DNA from: an uncultured Arcanobacterium sp.
GTDB taxonomy: Bacteria > Actinomycetota > Actinomycetes > Actinomycetales > Actinomycetaceae
Reading direction: 5' to 3'
Length of the DNA stretch: 51,867 nucleotides
Assembly: GCA_958428545.1 (NCBI GenBank)
Contig: CAUAGM010000009.1
Coordinates: forward strand, 1 to 51,867
Of this stretch, positions 17,880 to 26,580 are shown in pieces. The translations under genes and the position numbers were made by a program. Each line of letters begins with the position of its first letter. The stretch's first letter is position 1. Under the pieces are notes generated by a model. It ran no database searches and was not told the origin of the DNA. It worked only from the letters and a program-made list of their open reading frames with translations.

Positions 17880-18743
17880 TCAACTTCCACCCTGAGAATT
17901 TTGATGTGAAGCACGAGCCAAAATATCGAGTACAATAATCACATCTCCAGAGCCTCGCGCCTCAGTAGAGGGGATCGCCGCCACAACGCGAGAGCCAATT
18001 CTTTGATCTACAATTGCTCGGGAAAGCCCTGAAAAAACTTGTGTCGTATCGATAAAAGCAAGTGTGGAATTACCATACGTGGACTCCTGCAGATTTCCGC
18101 TCGAATCAGCGATGAGGTAATTTGCATAAATTTTATCTCCATTGACGATTTGCTCTCCCTCGCCATGAATCAAAGTAGCGATCTGCTCCTGCGTGAATGT
18201 GCCGCCTTGAGCGCTGACCGTTGGGATTCCTTTTTCATCAGTTTCCACCGCAATTCCAGAGGGAAGCGTGCCCGCTGCTTTATTTTCTCCACGAATCACA
18301 GTGGGTAATATATCCAGCACAACGATTTCTGCACTAGCTCGATTTTTTTCAGGGAAAACTGCAACAATACGCGAACCTTCTCGCATGTTTTCGATCAATG
18401 GATACAATTCACCGAGATCTTCTTTGCGGGCAGTCGAAGATTTAACTGTGGCATCGTTTAGAACTGTGAGGTACTGGCTGCGAGTGTATGCAAAATTAGA
18501 TACTCGAAAGAGCACTTGCGCTCCCTCGGAAACAATAGCTCCATCTCCTTTGATAAGCTGATCTTTTTGCAGATAATCAGGTATTTTTCCATGAACTTTG
18601 ACGGCGACGGGAGCAGCAAAATCACCAGTTACCTCCACATCGAGCATATCGCCTTTAGGCTGCTGCGCCAGATATCCCAGAAAAATACCAATAATTACAA
18701 CAATACTGACGGCAAGAAACGTTTGCAGTGTAGAAAACTTCAT
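17880..18743 (-). CDS. Membrane-anchored protein with two FKBP-like repeats
   Basis: 287 residues, with an N-terminal signal anchor (FLAVSIVVIIGIFLGYLA). The rest divides into two similar segments: one from GDGAIVSEGAQVLFRV to GSRIVAVFP...AEIVVLDILP, the other from GEGEQIVNGDKIYANY to GSRVVAAIPS...VIIVLDILA. Both resemble FKBP-type peptidyl-prolyl isomerase domains, and an FKBP-like gene commonly follows pafA in actinobacteria. The usual active-site aromatics are not obvious, so it may be a non-catalytic chaperone-like protein. Its ATG overlaps the pafA stop by four bases (ATGA). Confidence 0.65.
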   Translation of the reverse strand: MKFSTLQTFLAVSIVVIIGIFLGYLAQQPKGDMLDVEVTGDFAAPVAVKVHGKIPDYLQKDQLIKGDGAIVSEGAQVLFRVSNFAYTRSQYLTVLNDATVKSSTARKEDLGELYPLIENMREGSRIVAVFPEKNRASAEIVVLDILPTVIRGENKAAGTLPSGIAVETDEKGIPTVSAQGGTFTQEQIATLIHGEGEQIVNGDKIYANYLIADSSGNLQESTYGNSTLAFIDTTQVFSGLSRAIVDQRIGSRVVAAIPSTEARGSGDVIIVLDILARASHQNSQGGS

Positions 18744-20131
18744 TCTGCTTGCACCGCCTGAATCAGCTCATCAACCCGAGAATCTTTTGCAGCAAACGGA
18801 TCTGCAAGCGCGACATTCATTGATCCTTGCTCAGATACAAGACGCAGATTTGACCAATCTGCCATATAGTCGCGCTTAGCTGACCGAGCTGCCTCAATAA
18901 AAGCTCCGCGCAGTTTAGCTCTCGTTGTCTGAGGCGGTTTCACAAGAGCGCGCGAAACAGCCGCATCAGATACAAGAACTTTCAGCATACCGCCCGCTTC
19001 AAGCTTTGCTCGCAGCCCCTGATCGGTGATATCGTGCCACGCAAGCTCAAGGCGAGCTGCACGAGGATCGTCAAGCCCTATTGCAGATCGAGAGCAATAC
19101 TTCTCAATTAACGCACGTTTGGCAATCCAATCAATTTCTGAAACAACATCAGAAAAATCACCCGTTTCCAAAGCAGTAAGAGCACGATTCCACAGATCGC
19201 AGACGTATTCCATGAGGGGATCCAACTGTTCAAGCCATCCTTGAGCACTATATTCACGGATTACTGCTTCATAGATACTGCGTTGAATATCTAAAGCACT
19301 CATCCATTGCCCATTCGCCAGCTCAACTAAAGCTCGACCAGTAAGATCGGCAGAAACAGCACGAATCGCTGCAGGCGGATTGGCAAGCGAATACTGCCCA
19401 AAAACTTCAGGATTAACTTCCAACACAGAAAGTACGGCGTGCACCATACCAATTTTGAGAGCGAGAGTAGCTTGGCACATATTCGAATCGCCAACAATCA
19501 CGTGCATTCGGCGGAAACGATCTGGATCGCCATGCGGCTCATCACGCGTATTGATAATAGGGCGTGCCTGTGTGGAGGCAGAGCTTACAGCATCCCACAT
19601 TTGCTCTGCCCGAGGAGATATCTGAAATTTCGCTCCGCCCTGCGCTTGACGGTTAATAAAGCCAGCACCAACAAGAATCTGACGCGTGACGAAAAAGGGA
19701 ATCAACGTAGTAATTTTGCTGCGAAAATCTTTATGCCGATGAATTAAATAATTCTCATGGCATCCAAAAGAATTGCCTTGTGAATCAAGATTATTTTTGA
19801 ATAGATGAATACGCCCAGCAATCCCTTCACTTTCAAGACGCTTATTTGCCTGCTGCGCCATGCGAGCAAAGAGCATATCTCCCGCCCGCTCATTTGCCAG
19901 CAGGTCCGCGAGCTGATCGCATTCAGCACTAGCGTATTCAGGATGTGCACCCACATCAAGATATAAGCGTGCACCGTTTGGAAGAAACATATTCGTTGAT
20001 TTTTCCTGCTCAAGCATATCTGCAAAAAGATATTGGGCAGATCGCTCAGCATCAAAAGGAGCATCAGCGCCCTCTAAAGAGGCACAGCTGATGCCGTATT
20101 CCGTTTCAACCCCAAAAATTCTTCGGTTCAC
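18740..20131 (-). CDS. pafA: Pup--protein ligase PafA
   Basis: ATP-dependent ligase that joins the C-terminal glutamate of Pup to substrate lysines. 463 residues of the carboxylate-amine ligase type: the start NRRIFGVETEYGI carries the ATP/Mg glutamate, YLDVGAHPEYAS carries the catalytic aspartate, and FKNNLDSQGNSFGCHENYL is family-typical. GTG start at 20131 overlapping the pup stop (GTGA), hence coupled. No prcB/prcA proteasome genes lie next to it, unlike in mycobacteria. Confidence 0.95.
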   Translation of the reverse strand: MNRRIFGVETEYGISCASLEGADAPFDAERSAQYLFADMLEQEKSTNMFLPNGARLYLDVGAHPEYASAECDQLADLLANERAGDMLFARMAQQANKRLESEGIAGRIHLFKNNLDSQGNSFGCHENYLIHRHKDFRSKITTLIPFFVTRQILVGAGFINRQAQGGAKFQISPRAEQMWDAVSSASTQARPIINTRDEPHGDPDRFRRMHVIVGDSNMCQATLALKIGMVHAVLSVLEVNPEVFGQYSLANPPAAIRAVSADLTGRALVELANGQWMSALDIQRSIYEAVIREYSAQGWLEQLDPLMEYVCDLWNRALTALETGDFSDVVSEIDWIAKRALIEKYCSRSAIGLDDPRAARLELAWHDITDQGLRAKLEAGGMLKVLVSDAAVSRALVKPPQTTRAKLRGAFIEAARSAKRDYMADWSNLRLVSEQGSMNVALADPFAAKDSRVDELIQAVQAE

Positions 20132-20358
20132 TGGCCGCCCTTTTGCACGAAGCTTTGCACAAACGCACTGGCGTCACTCTCAAGGAGTGAATCAATATCG
20201 TCAAGCAGTGCATCGACGTCAAACTCGGCGCTCATAGGGCACGGGCGCACACTGGCAGTATCAGTATTATCAGCACTCATATTATTATCTTCGCTTTTAA
20301 TGCTATCAATGCCATACTCGCTGCAGCTCTGCCCATGAATGTTTTCATGCTCTGCCAT
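20128..20358 (-). CDS. pup: Prokaryotic ubiquitin-like protein Pup
   Basis: Small, acidic, probably disordered protein tag of 76 residues. The C-terminal half follows the Pup pattern: VDALLDDIDSLLESDASAFVQSFVQKGGQ-type helix (I name only parts) ending in GGQ, the glutamine form that Dop must deamidate before ligation. AGAGGAT precedes the ATG at 20358. It is somewhat longer at the N-terminus than the ~64-residue norm. Overlaps pafA by three bases. Confidence 0.93.
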   Translation of the reverse strand: MAEHENIHGQSCSEYGIDSIKSEDNNMSADNTDTASVRPCPMSAEFDVDALLDDIDSLLESDASAFVQSFVQKGGQ

Positions 20359-20444
20359 TATTTATCCTCTCGTCAATACGCCCATTCTCTCACTCTTGAA
20401 GCATCGAAAGCGAACCTATAAGTCCAGCACTTTTCTACCTGCAG

Positions 20445-22121
20445 CTACATAGACATCGCAGATAACTTTTGCACAAACTCAGAAATCGAGCCTGCTTCTT
20501 CCAAAAGCTTACCAGCGCATTCATACGTTGCGCGCTCAGGATAGGGCATCGGCAAGCGCACAAGATCACAATAGCCTGGCATATCGAGAGTGATAGATTC
20601 CCACCCTGCGCTTGCTACCGCTTCAGGAAAACGAGCAATAAGCCCTCCACGCAAAAAAGCTCGTGTGCTAAGCGGCGCATGAGTCGATGCCCACAGTGCA
20701 TCACGAGATGAAATCAAGCGCTCAATTCTGCCAGCTTGATCTAGACGATCAACGATAGAACGTTCAAGACGCAAATCATGCCACTGAAAATCAAAAGCCT
20801 TAAGACGATCATCTCCCCAGCTCATTGCTCCGCGAGCGCGCAGAGATTCAAGCATTTGAAGTTTTGCCACCCATTCTACTCTCGCAGCTGCATTATAAAT
20901 ATCTCCACTCAGAGCATCTAGTACTTCTTCCCATATCTGCAGCACTTGCGTAGTGTCGCTATCAATCTCCCCTGCTTGCTCAAGAGCGTCCCGCAATGTA
21001 TCAAGATATATCCGCTGAATATCGATTGCGTTTTTTTGCGAACCGTCACTCATATCGAGCACAGCCCTCACAGAAGGATCGTGGCTCACAATCTGGTTGG
21101 CACTCACAGGCTCTGCTATCTGCACGTGAGCACTGAGCGTTTCGAGGCTCGCTGGTGCGTGTTCAAGGAGCCACAACACAAGAGAAGTAGTGCCCATTTT
21201 GAGGAAATTCGAGGCGTCGAACTGGTTGGCGTCTCCGTTAATCACGTGCAGACGACGATACTTCCTTTCGTCAGCATGCGCTTCGTCACGCGTATTGATG
21301 ATTGGACGGTTAAAGGTGGTTTCGATACCGATATCGTTTTCGATATAGTCGGCACGCTGTGAAATCTGGAATCCCTCATGCTCCGAGGATTTTCCGAGCC
21401 CCACGCGCCCAGCTCCGCAGATAATCGGGCGGGTGACGAGAAACGGCGTAAGGAGCTTAATCACCGTACGAAAATCTACGCTGCGCTCCATTAAATAGTT
21501 CTCATGCGTACCATATGCCGAGCCTTTTCCATCGAGATTATTTTTATAAAGCACAATATCAAGCCCATGGCTGCGCACAATATCCATCGCTTCACGAGCA
21601 ATCGCATCTCCAGCACGATCCCACATCACAGCTTCTTTCGGCGAGATCACTTCTGGAGCAGAATACTCAGGGTGAGCGTGATCGACGTAGAAACGGGCAC
21701 CGTTCGTCAAAACGGTATTAGGAGCTTTAGGAAGAGCAAGCTCCGCTTCACTCGGGCGGCGCACACGACTATAAGAATTCATCACGTCGTTACTCGCAAT
21801 GAAATCATCAACGCCGCAGCTGCTAACTCCGATATCATGCAAGCCAGGGCTGCTTTCTCCGCTTGGCGCTAGGTGATCAGGATCGTCTGTGAGAAGCGAA
21901 GGGTGGGCGGAAGCTCTGCTGATTTTATATCCCCGTGCATCATTGAGAGGGTTTTCGCCAGTGTAATCCCAGCGCACAGGATTTCCTGCGCGGCTTGCTG
22001 AGCCAGAGGCTCCATACGTCTCAACAATCTGGGCACACAGAGCCAAGATATTTGCGTGCGGATTGCGAGCATCAGCGATTCCGTATTCTGTCTCCATGCC
22101 CATTACTCTGCGAACAGTCAT
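20445..22121 (-). CDS. dop: Depupylase / Pup deamidase Dop
   Basis: PafA paralogue that converts Pup-Gln to Pup-Glu and removes Pup from substrates. 558 residues, longer than PafA. Opens with RRVMGMETEYGI; the nucleophile region is FYVDHAHPEYSAPE, followed by YKNNLDGKGSAYGTHENYLM. The 70-130 region (LTDDPDHLAPSGESSPG and on) is an extended insertion at about the place of the Dop loop. ATG at 22121 overlaps the trmI stop (ATGA). Normally the ATPase Mpa/ARC sits between trmI and dop; it is missing. Confidence 0.95.
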   Translation of the reverse strand: MTVRRVMGMETEYGIADARNPHANILALCAQIVETYGASGSASRAGNPVRWDYTGENPLNDARGYKISRASAHPSLLTDDPDHLAPSGESSPGLHDIGVSSCGVDDFIASNDVMNSYSRVRRPSEAELALPKAPNTVLTNGARFYVDHAHPEYSAPEVISPKEAVMWDRAGDAIAREAMDIVRSHGLDIVLYKNNLDGKGSAYGTHENYLMERSVDFRTVIKLLTPFLVTRPIICGAGRVGLGKSSEHEGFQISQRADYIENDIGIETTFNRPIINTRDEAHADERKYRRLHVINGDANQFDASNFLKMGTTSLVLWLLEHAPASLETLSAHVQIAEPVSANQIVSHDPSVRAVLDMSDGSQKNAIDIQRIYLDTLRDALEQAGEIDSDTTQVLQIWEEVLDALSGDIYNAAARVEWVAKLQMLESLRARGAMSWGDDRLKAFDFQWHDLRLERSIVDRLDQAGRIERLISSRDALWASTHAPLSTRAFLRGGLIARFPEAVASAGWESITLDMPGYCDLVRLPMPYPERATYECAGKLLEEAGSISEFVQKLSAMSM

Positions 22122-23362
22122 AGAATATCCCCTTTTTCAGCATAGTTACTCGCATAGTCAACGCAATTATTCGGATCGTCAGTTTCCAAGAAGTGAGCAA
22201 TACGTGAACGGCGAACTCGCTCATCTGCCTCAGATTGAAGTTTTTGACGCATAGCCTCTGCCCGCGGCCCGCCCTCGTGCGATCCTGTTGCTTCTACGTC
22301 TGCGCGATGAGCAACGTCACGACGAACTTTGCGTAGTTTTTTCTCAGAAATTGTACGCTCGCTAAAAGTGCCCTCAAAACGTTCATCATTCCACGGCATA
22401 TCTTCGCTATAAGCACTAGGAGCTGGACGCTTAGTGGGAACCAGCGGCACAGATCCAGGAGCTAAGCGGCGAGCTATAATCAAAAATCCCGTATGCCCAA
22501 CCATGCGATGATCAGGACGAATAGCAAGACCATCTACATGCCATGTGCGCACAATGGTTTCTGACGATTCAGGCTCTGTAAAAACCTCTGACTCTCGCAG
22601 TGTTTCAACGAATTTGCTCATCTGCGGAATCGTGGCAACATACGCCAAAATCACGCCTCCTGGGCGCAGTGCATACGCGGCAGCAGGAATGTTTTCCCAC
22701 GGAGCGAGCATATCGAGAAGTACCGCATCGATAGAATACTCGTCACAATCCATCAGCACGGCAGCTACGTCTCCAAGGTGAACTTCCCACGATGACGGTA
22801 TGACGCCAAACCATGATTCGATATTTCCTTGAGCTATTTCAGCAAATTCTGGGCGCCTCTCCACGGATATGACGCGCCCGCTCTCACCGACAGCGTTCAA
22901 AAGTGAAAGCGTCAGAGCGCCCGATCCAAGACCTGCTTCAACCACTCGTGCACCAGAAAAAATATCTGCCATCGTCACAATCTGTGCGGCATCTTTCGGA
23001 TAGATGACCGCAGCTCCTCGTGGCATAGAGAGCACAAAATCACAGACGAGCGGGCGAAGGGCAAGCAGACGTTTCCCATCGGCAGTTTCAATAACAGTAC
23101 CTTCAGGCTTGCCGATAAGCTCACGGTGGTGAAACTTTCCACGCGTCGATTGGAAATATCCATCAGCAGTGAGATGAATCGTATATTTACGCCCTTTGAC
23201 GTCGGTAAGCTGGGCACGCTCTCCAGCTCGAAATACGCCGCGCCTGCGCTGAGAGCCACATTTAGGTAACTCTTCTCCCAGAGTATCTGCACAGCTTCCA
23301 GGCTCATCTGCCGTATATAGATATTCCTCATCCTTATTCACGATCCCATCATAGCGGCACAA
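22118..23362 (-). CDS. trmI: tRNA (adenine-58-N1)-methyltransferase
   Basis: SAM-dependent enzyme that makes m1A58 in the T-loop of tRNAs. About 414 residues. The N-terminal beta-domain begins FRAGERAQLTDVKGRKYT; the catalytic domain has VVEAGLGSGALTLSLL (SAM-binding) and DAVLLDMLAPWE. A C-terminal, Arg-rich extension of over 100 residues follows the core and is probably poorly ordered. The start is TTG 23362 after AGGA, or GTG 23341. Head of the operon trmI-dop-pup-pafA, divergent from the RecB-like nuclease, as around Rv2118c/Rv2119. Confidence 0.93.
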   Translation of the reverse strand: MCRYDGIVNKDEEYLYTADEPGSCADTLGEELPKCGSQRRRGVFRAGERAQLTDVKGRKYTIHLTADGYFQSTRGKFHHRELIGKPEGTVIETADGKRLLALRPLVCDFVLSMPRGAAVIYPKDAAQIVTMADIFSGARVVEAGLGSGALTLSLLNAVGESGRVISVERRPEFAEIAQGNIESWFGVIPSSWEVHLGDVAAVLMDCDEYSIDAVLLDMLAPWENIPAAAYALRPGGVILAYVATIPQMSKFVETLRESEVFTEPESSETIVRTWHVDGLAIRPDHRMVGHTGFLIIARRLAPGSVPLVPTKRPAPSAYSEDMPWNDERFEGTFSERTISEKKLRKVRRDVAHRADVEATGSHEGGPRAEAMRQKLQSEADERVRRSRIAHFLETDDPNNCVDYASNYAEKGDIL

Positions 23363-23394
23363 AATTTTCCTGAAAACTATACAAAGTCTCGCGA

Positions 23395-23406
23395 TATGCT
23401 TAGGCT
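23395..23406 (+). promoter_or_regulatory. -10 hexamer for leaderless RecB-like gene
   Basis: TATGCT (23395-23400) plus six bases places the ATG of the nuclease gene at the expected transcription start; no Shine-Dalgarno is seen. Confidence 0.6.
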
Positions 23407-24354
23407 ATGAGTTTTGAAACAGATAGCACATCACATAGCGCATCCAAGGAAGAAGAAATAAATCCTAAAGGAGATATATCTGATGCAAGCGCCACATCAT
23501 GCACAGATGAAGTACGACCCTCGGCTGCTTTATCTCCGTCACGGCTCAAAGATTTCGCGAATTGCCCGCTAAAGTTCCGCCTGCGCACGATTGACCGCAT
23601 TCCCGAGCCGCCTGCGCCTGCAGCTCTGCGCGGCACAATTGTGCACGCAGTGCTGGAGCACATGTTTGATTCTGAGCCAGCTAAACGCACTGAAAAATCT
23701 GTGCAAGACGCTCTTATTCCCACATGGGAATCTCACATACAAGCACATCCTGACGTACTGGATATGTTTGCCAACGAAGCAGAAATAACCGATTTTCTCG
23801 AAAGCGCGCGCCCACTTTTGCATACATATTTTTCTCTGGAAAACCCACAGAATTTAGAACCTGAGGGGCGAGAAAAATACGTGCGGACTCAAACGCCTTC
23901 CGGCATTTCCCTGCACGGCTTTATTGACCGCCTCGATCGAGCACCAAACGGAGCCGTGAGAATTATTGACTATAAAACTGGGAAATCTCCTTCAGTGCGT
24001 TTTCAAGAAGAGTACCTCTTTCAGATGAAATTTTATGCCGCAATGCTCTATTATAGCGAAGGAACTCTTCCTCTGCGCACTCAGCTGCTTTTCTTAAAAG
24101 ATGCTCGCACACTCACCTACGATCCGCACGATGACGACGTGCGCTCTCTCACGGCAGAGGTCGAAGACTACTGGGCAAAAATTAAACAATGCATCGATAT
24201 GGTAAGTTTTGAACCTCGCGCCAATAAACTCTGCGACTGGTGTTCATTCCAGAATCTATGCCCAGCATACGGAGGCGTACTTCCCGACATGCCAACTGAT
24301 CGGGTGGAGCATCTTTTAACGGTCGAAACAGGAGCAGCGGGCGCGCTTGCATAA
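23407..24354 (+). CDS. RecB-family exonuclease with Fe-S cluster (Cas4-like)
   Basis: PD-(D/E)XK nuclease of 315 residues. Visible motifs: RGTIVHAVLEHMF (helix with the conserved His), GFIDRLDR with the metal-binding Asp, and IIDYKTG with the catalytic D-x-K. Cysteines at C53 (FANCPLKF) and in CDWCSFQNLC near residue 278 fit a 4Fe-4S cluster of the AddB/Cas4 kind. The ~40-residue Ser/Asp-rich N-terminus is outside the fold. Orthologues sit next to trmI in many actinobacteria; the exact role, presumably DNA repair, is not established here. Confidence 0.88.
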   Translation: MSFETDSTSHSASKEEEINPKGDISDASATSCTDEVRPSAALSPSRLKDFANCPLKFRLRTIDRIPEPPAPAALRGTIVHAVLEHMFDSEPAKRTEKSVQDALIPTWESHIQAHPDVLDMFANEAEITDFLESARPLLHTYFSLENPQNLEPEGREKYVRTQTPSGISLHGFIDRLDRAPNGAVRIIDYKTGKSPSVRFQEEYLFQMKFYAAMLYYSEGTLPLRTQLLFLKDARTLTYDPHDDDVRSLTAEVEDYWAKIKQCIDMVSFEPRANKLCDWCSFQNLCPAYGGVLPDMPTDRVEHLLTVETGAAGALA

Positions 24355-24554
24355 CCATAGTAGAGTATGACGCATCGAAATAGCCGAAGAAACCGCACAG
24401 AGACGAGAAAAGGCATGCAGGGATAAACGCACGAGCTATCCTCAACTCAAAAAGAATCCAGCGTATGCGAATCGATAGCATATAGCTATAAGTAAGCTAA
24501 CAATTACACTGCACAAAAACGCCATTGACAGGATGAAGCAAACAGATTACGTGC

Positions 24555-25106
24555 CTAATCGTATACTCGTTTCGGGAAATGCTCTTTTAGTATCTCTATA
24601 TAGTCGATAGCGGCTGTGCCGTTTTCGCGAACTGTAAATGATGCGATGTTTTGCATCACCCAGTCTTGCTTAGAGAGCAAAGATACAGCGAGGCATTGAG
24701 ATTCCACTCTGTCTTGTTCGTTGGCTTTCCACGTACCTTGCGCAAGACGTGTTAAACCGTAACGCTGGACACTTTCATCAACACAATCGTATAGCTCGTT
24801 AATATCATATCCGTGATGTTGAGCCTTAGACTCATCGAACACAATCGTAAAGCTCCACGGCACATCGTCCACGTCTTGGATTGTTTTCTTCAGCTCAGCA
24901 ATACTTTTTTCTAGCTGTTCTTTCTCTTGCCGCAGCGCTTTATTGCTCTCTTCGAGTTTTTTCTTTGCATTTTTGAGGCAGGAAACATCATTATCAAGCT
25001 TTTGCTTCTGGCTACTCAGATCGGCTATATGATCATAGAAAGCATCCGCATATTCTCGAGGGTCGCGCCATGTCTCTCTTTCGTTCCCCTCTGATTGAGA
25101 AACCAT
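24555..25106 (-). CDS. Hypothetical coiled-coil protein
   Basis: 183 residues, family not recognised. Residues ~25-75 form a strongly predicted coiled coil (LSSQKQKLDNDV, LKNAKKKLEESNKALRQEKEQLEKSI). A C-terminal globular part follows (WSFTIVFDESKAQHHGYDINELYDCV...), ending HFPKRVYD. No signal peptide or membrane segment. GGGGAGAG precedes the ATG at 25106. It lies 72 bases downstream of a Cys-rich protein on the same strand and may share its transcript. Confidence 0.7.
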   Translation of the reverse strand: MVSQSEGNERETWRDPREYADAFYDHIADLSSQKQKLDNDVSCLKNAKKKLEESNKALRQEKEQLEKSIAELKKTIQDVDDVPWSFTIVFDESKAQHHGYDINELYDCVDESVQRYGLTRLAQGTWKANEQDRVESQCLAVSLLSKQDWVMQNIASFTVRENGTAAIDYIEILKEHFPKRVYD

Positions 25107-25178
25107 ACTCTCTCCCCTTACTTTCTTATGTATCGCTCTTTACCCGATAGAACAAACAATATAACCCGTGTCGTGATC

Positions 25179-25517
25179 CTATTCCCAATCCCCTGCTAGT
25201 TCTTCACCGCGAGAATCTATTTCCACATACCAATCCTCTTCTGGTTCGCCTTTACGCTGCCAGTGCCGCTGATTACCGTCCGAGACGAACACATCTCCTC
25301 GCTTAACTACTCGCACACACTCCCCTAACGGAGCTGCACCGATCGAACGTAAAGAGCTACAAATTATTGGGTGATCACATTTCGAACACCCTTTTAACGC
25401 ACATAAACGATGCAGATGATACACATCCCCATCAGGAGCAGTAAGAACAAGCCCTGCATGAGTAATCTTTTTCAAGCAATGACTACACTCCACACCTTCA
25501 AACCACGCACCACGCAC
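25179..25517 (-). CDS. Small zinc-finger-like (LIM-like) hypothetical protein
   Basis: 112 residues. The N-terminal half has CSHC, 21 residues, then HRLC, then CSKC and a further C (HPIIC): the C-x2-C...H-x2-C...C-x2-C spacing of a LIM-type zinc finger. The C-terminal half is polar and Trp-containing (EEDWYVEIDSRG). A GTG start at 25517 is assumed; no good ribosome-binding site is seen, and a stop lies only eight codons upstream, so the start is uncertain. Possibly co-transcribed with the coiled-coil gene. Confidence 0.6.
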   Translation of the reverse strand: MRGAWFEGVECSHCLKKITHAGLVLTAPDGDVYHLHRLCALKGCSKCDHPIICSSLRSIGAAPLGECVRVVKRGDVFVSDGNQRHWQRKGEPEEDWYVEIDSRGEELAGDWE

Positions 25518-25844
25518 ACAACACTGCTCAACACGCCCTCATCACTGCGACAATAAGAAAGAGTTGCACATTCCGACATACCTATACAGCGTCCTTTCTT
25601 AGCGCTTAACACCTCTCATTATATCGCGTGCAGGGCAGTGCATTTCCTATACCAACAAAGAAATACAGAGATTTTTAAAATGCAGAAATTTTCAAGCACA
25701 GCTACTCTTAAACACACTGTGCCATCACCACTAGCAAAGCAACGAAACTAATGTGCGGTGCAAAATCCTATCCGCCAAAGCCTCCTACGCAACCTCGACC
25801 TAGACTTAAAATGCAAAGATATATTCTCAATGCGAACAGGAAAA
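25518..25844. other. Intergenic stretch without a recognisable gene
   Basis: No open frame with a start signal or family features, no RNA gene recognised, and no strong hairpin. It must contain promoter signals for the Cys-rich gene and the 3' region of the HAD gene. Confidence 0.5.
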
Positions 25845-26531
25845 TCACATATCGAAGCGATCACGCATAAGCGCATCAAAATAGCTGGCATCTGCATATT
25901 CTAAAGATTCTAAGATATGAAGCCCCTCAAGCTCAGGAATCACCCCTTGATACGGCACAGCAACCGTCACTGCTCCAGCACGATAAGCTGACGTGATACC
26001 AGCGCCAGAATCTTCAAAAGCCACGCATTCACTAAGCTCAACGCCAAGCTTTTGGGCAGCACGGATATATGGCTCAGGGTGAGGTTTACCATGCTCCACC
26101 GCATCACCTGTTACAAGCGCTGCAAACCCACGCCCGGGAGCGCGGCAAGCAACCAGCTGAGTGTAGTCACTAAATGAAGAGGTGACTAAAGCGATCGGAA
26201 TACCCATGCTATCGAGCATCTGAAGAAGCTCATAGGCTCCCGGCCGCCATTCAACTCCGCCGCGAGCGACCACGCTGAGCACACGCGCCGCGATTCTCTC
26301 ACCAATCTCTTTCGGATTCACACTCAAACCGTGATGCTGAAGAACATTGCGACACCCTTCAGCAATCGTCCAGCCGATCATCAAATTTTGATCGTCAATC
26401 GTCCAATCGATGCCAAGCGCCCCAAACTCTGCACGCTCTGCTTCAAACCAGATACATTCGGAATCAACGAGCGTGCCATCCATATCGCACAGCACTGCTT
26501 CTGGCATCAAAAATTGATCGATGTGCTTCAT
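25845..26531 (-). CDS. HAD-superfamily phosphatase / phosphoglucomutase-like
   Basis: 228 residues of the HAD subfamily I type. Motif 1 LCDMDGTLVDSE has the nucleophile Asp and the following acid/base Asp; motif 2 is ALVTSS; the motif 3 Lys is in HGKPHPEPY; motif 4 is FEDSGAGI. The cap domain is helical, as in beta-phosphoglucomutase and sugar-phosphate phosphatases. Substrate cannot be told from sequence. GGAGA precedes the ATG at 26531. Confidence 0.88.
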   Translation of the reverse strand: MKHIDQFLMPEAVLCDMDGTLVDSECIWFEAERAEFGALGIDWTIDDQNLMIGWTIAEGCRNVLQHHGLSVNPKEIGERIAARVLSVVARGGVEWRPGAYELLQMLDSMGIPIALVTSSFSDYTQLVACRAPGRGFAALVTGDAVEHGKPHPEPYIRAAQKLGVELSECVAFEDSGAGITSAYRAGAVTVAVPYQGVIPELEGLHILESLEYADASYFDALMRDRFDM

Positions 26532-26580
26532 AGCAGAATCTCCTCTCGATATGCTCTGCAGATGTTGCAGAATCTAGGAA

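Noticed and set aside
23407..24354. Cas4 of a CRISPR system
   Set aside because: The nuclease has Cas4-like motifs, but its place divergent from trmI is the conserved actinobacterial RecB-like position and no cas genes or arrays are present.
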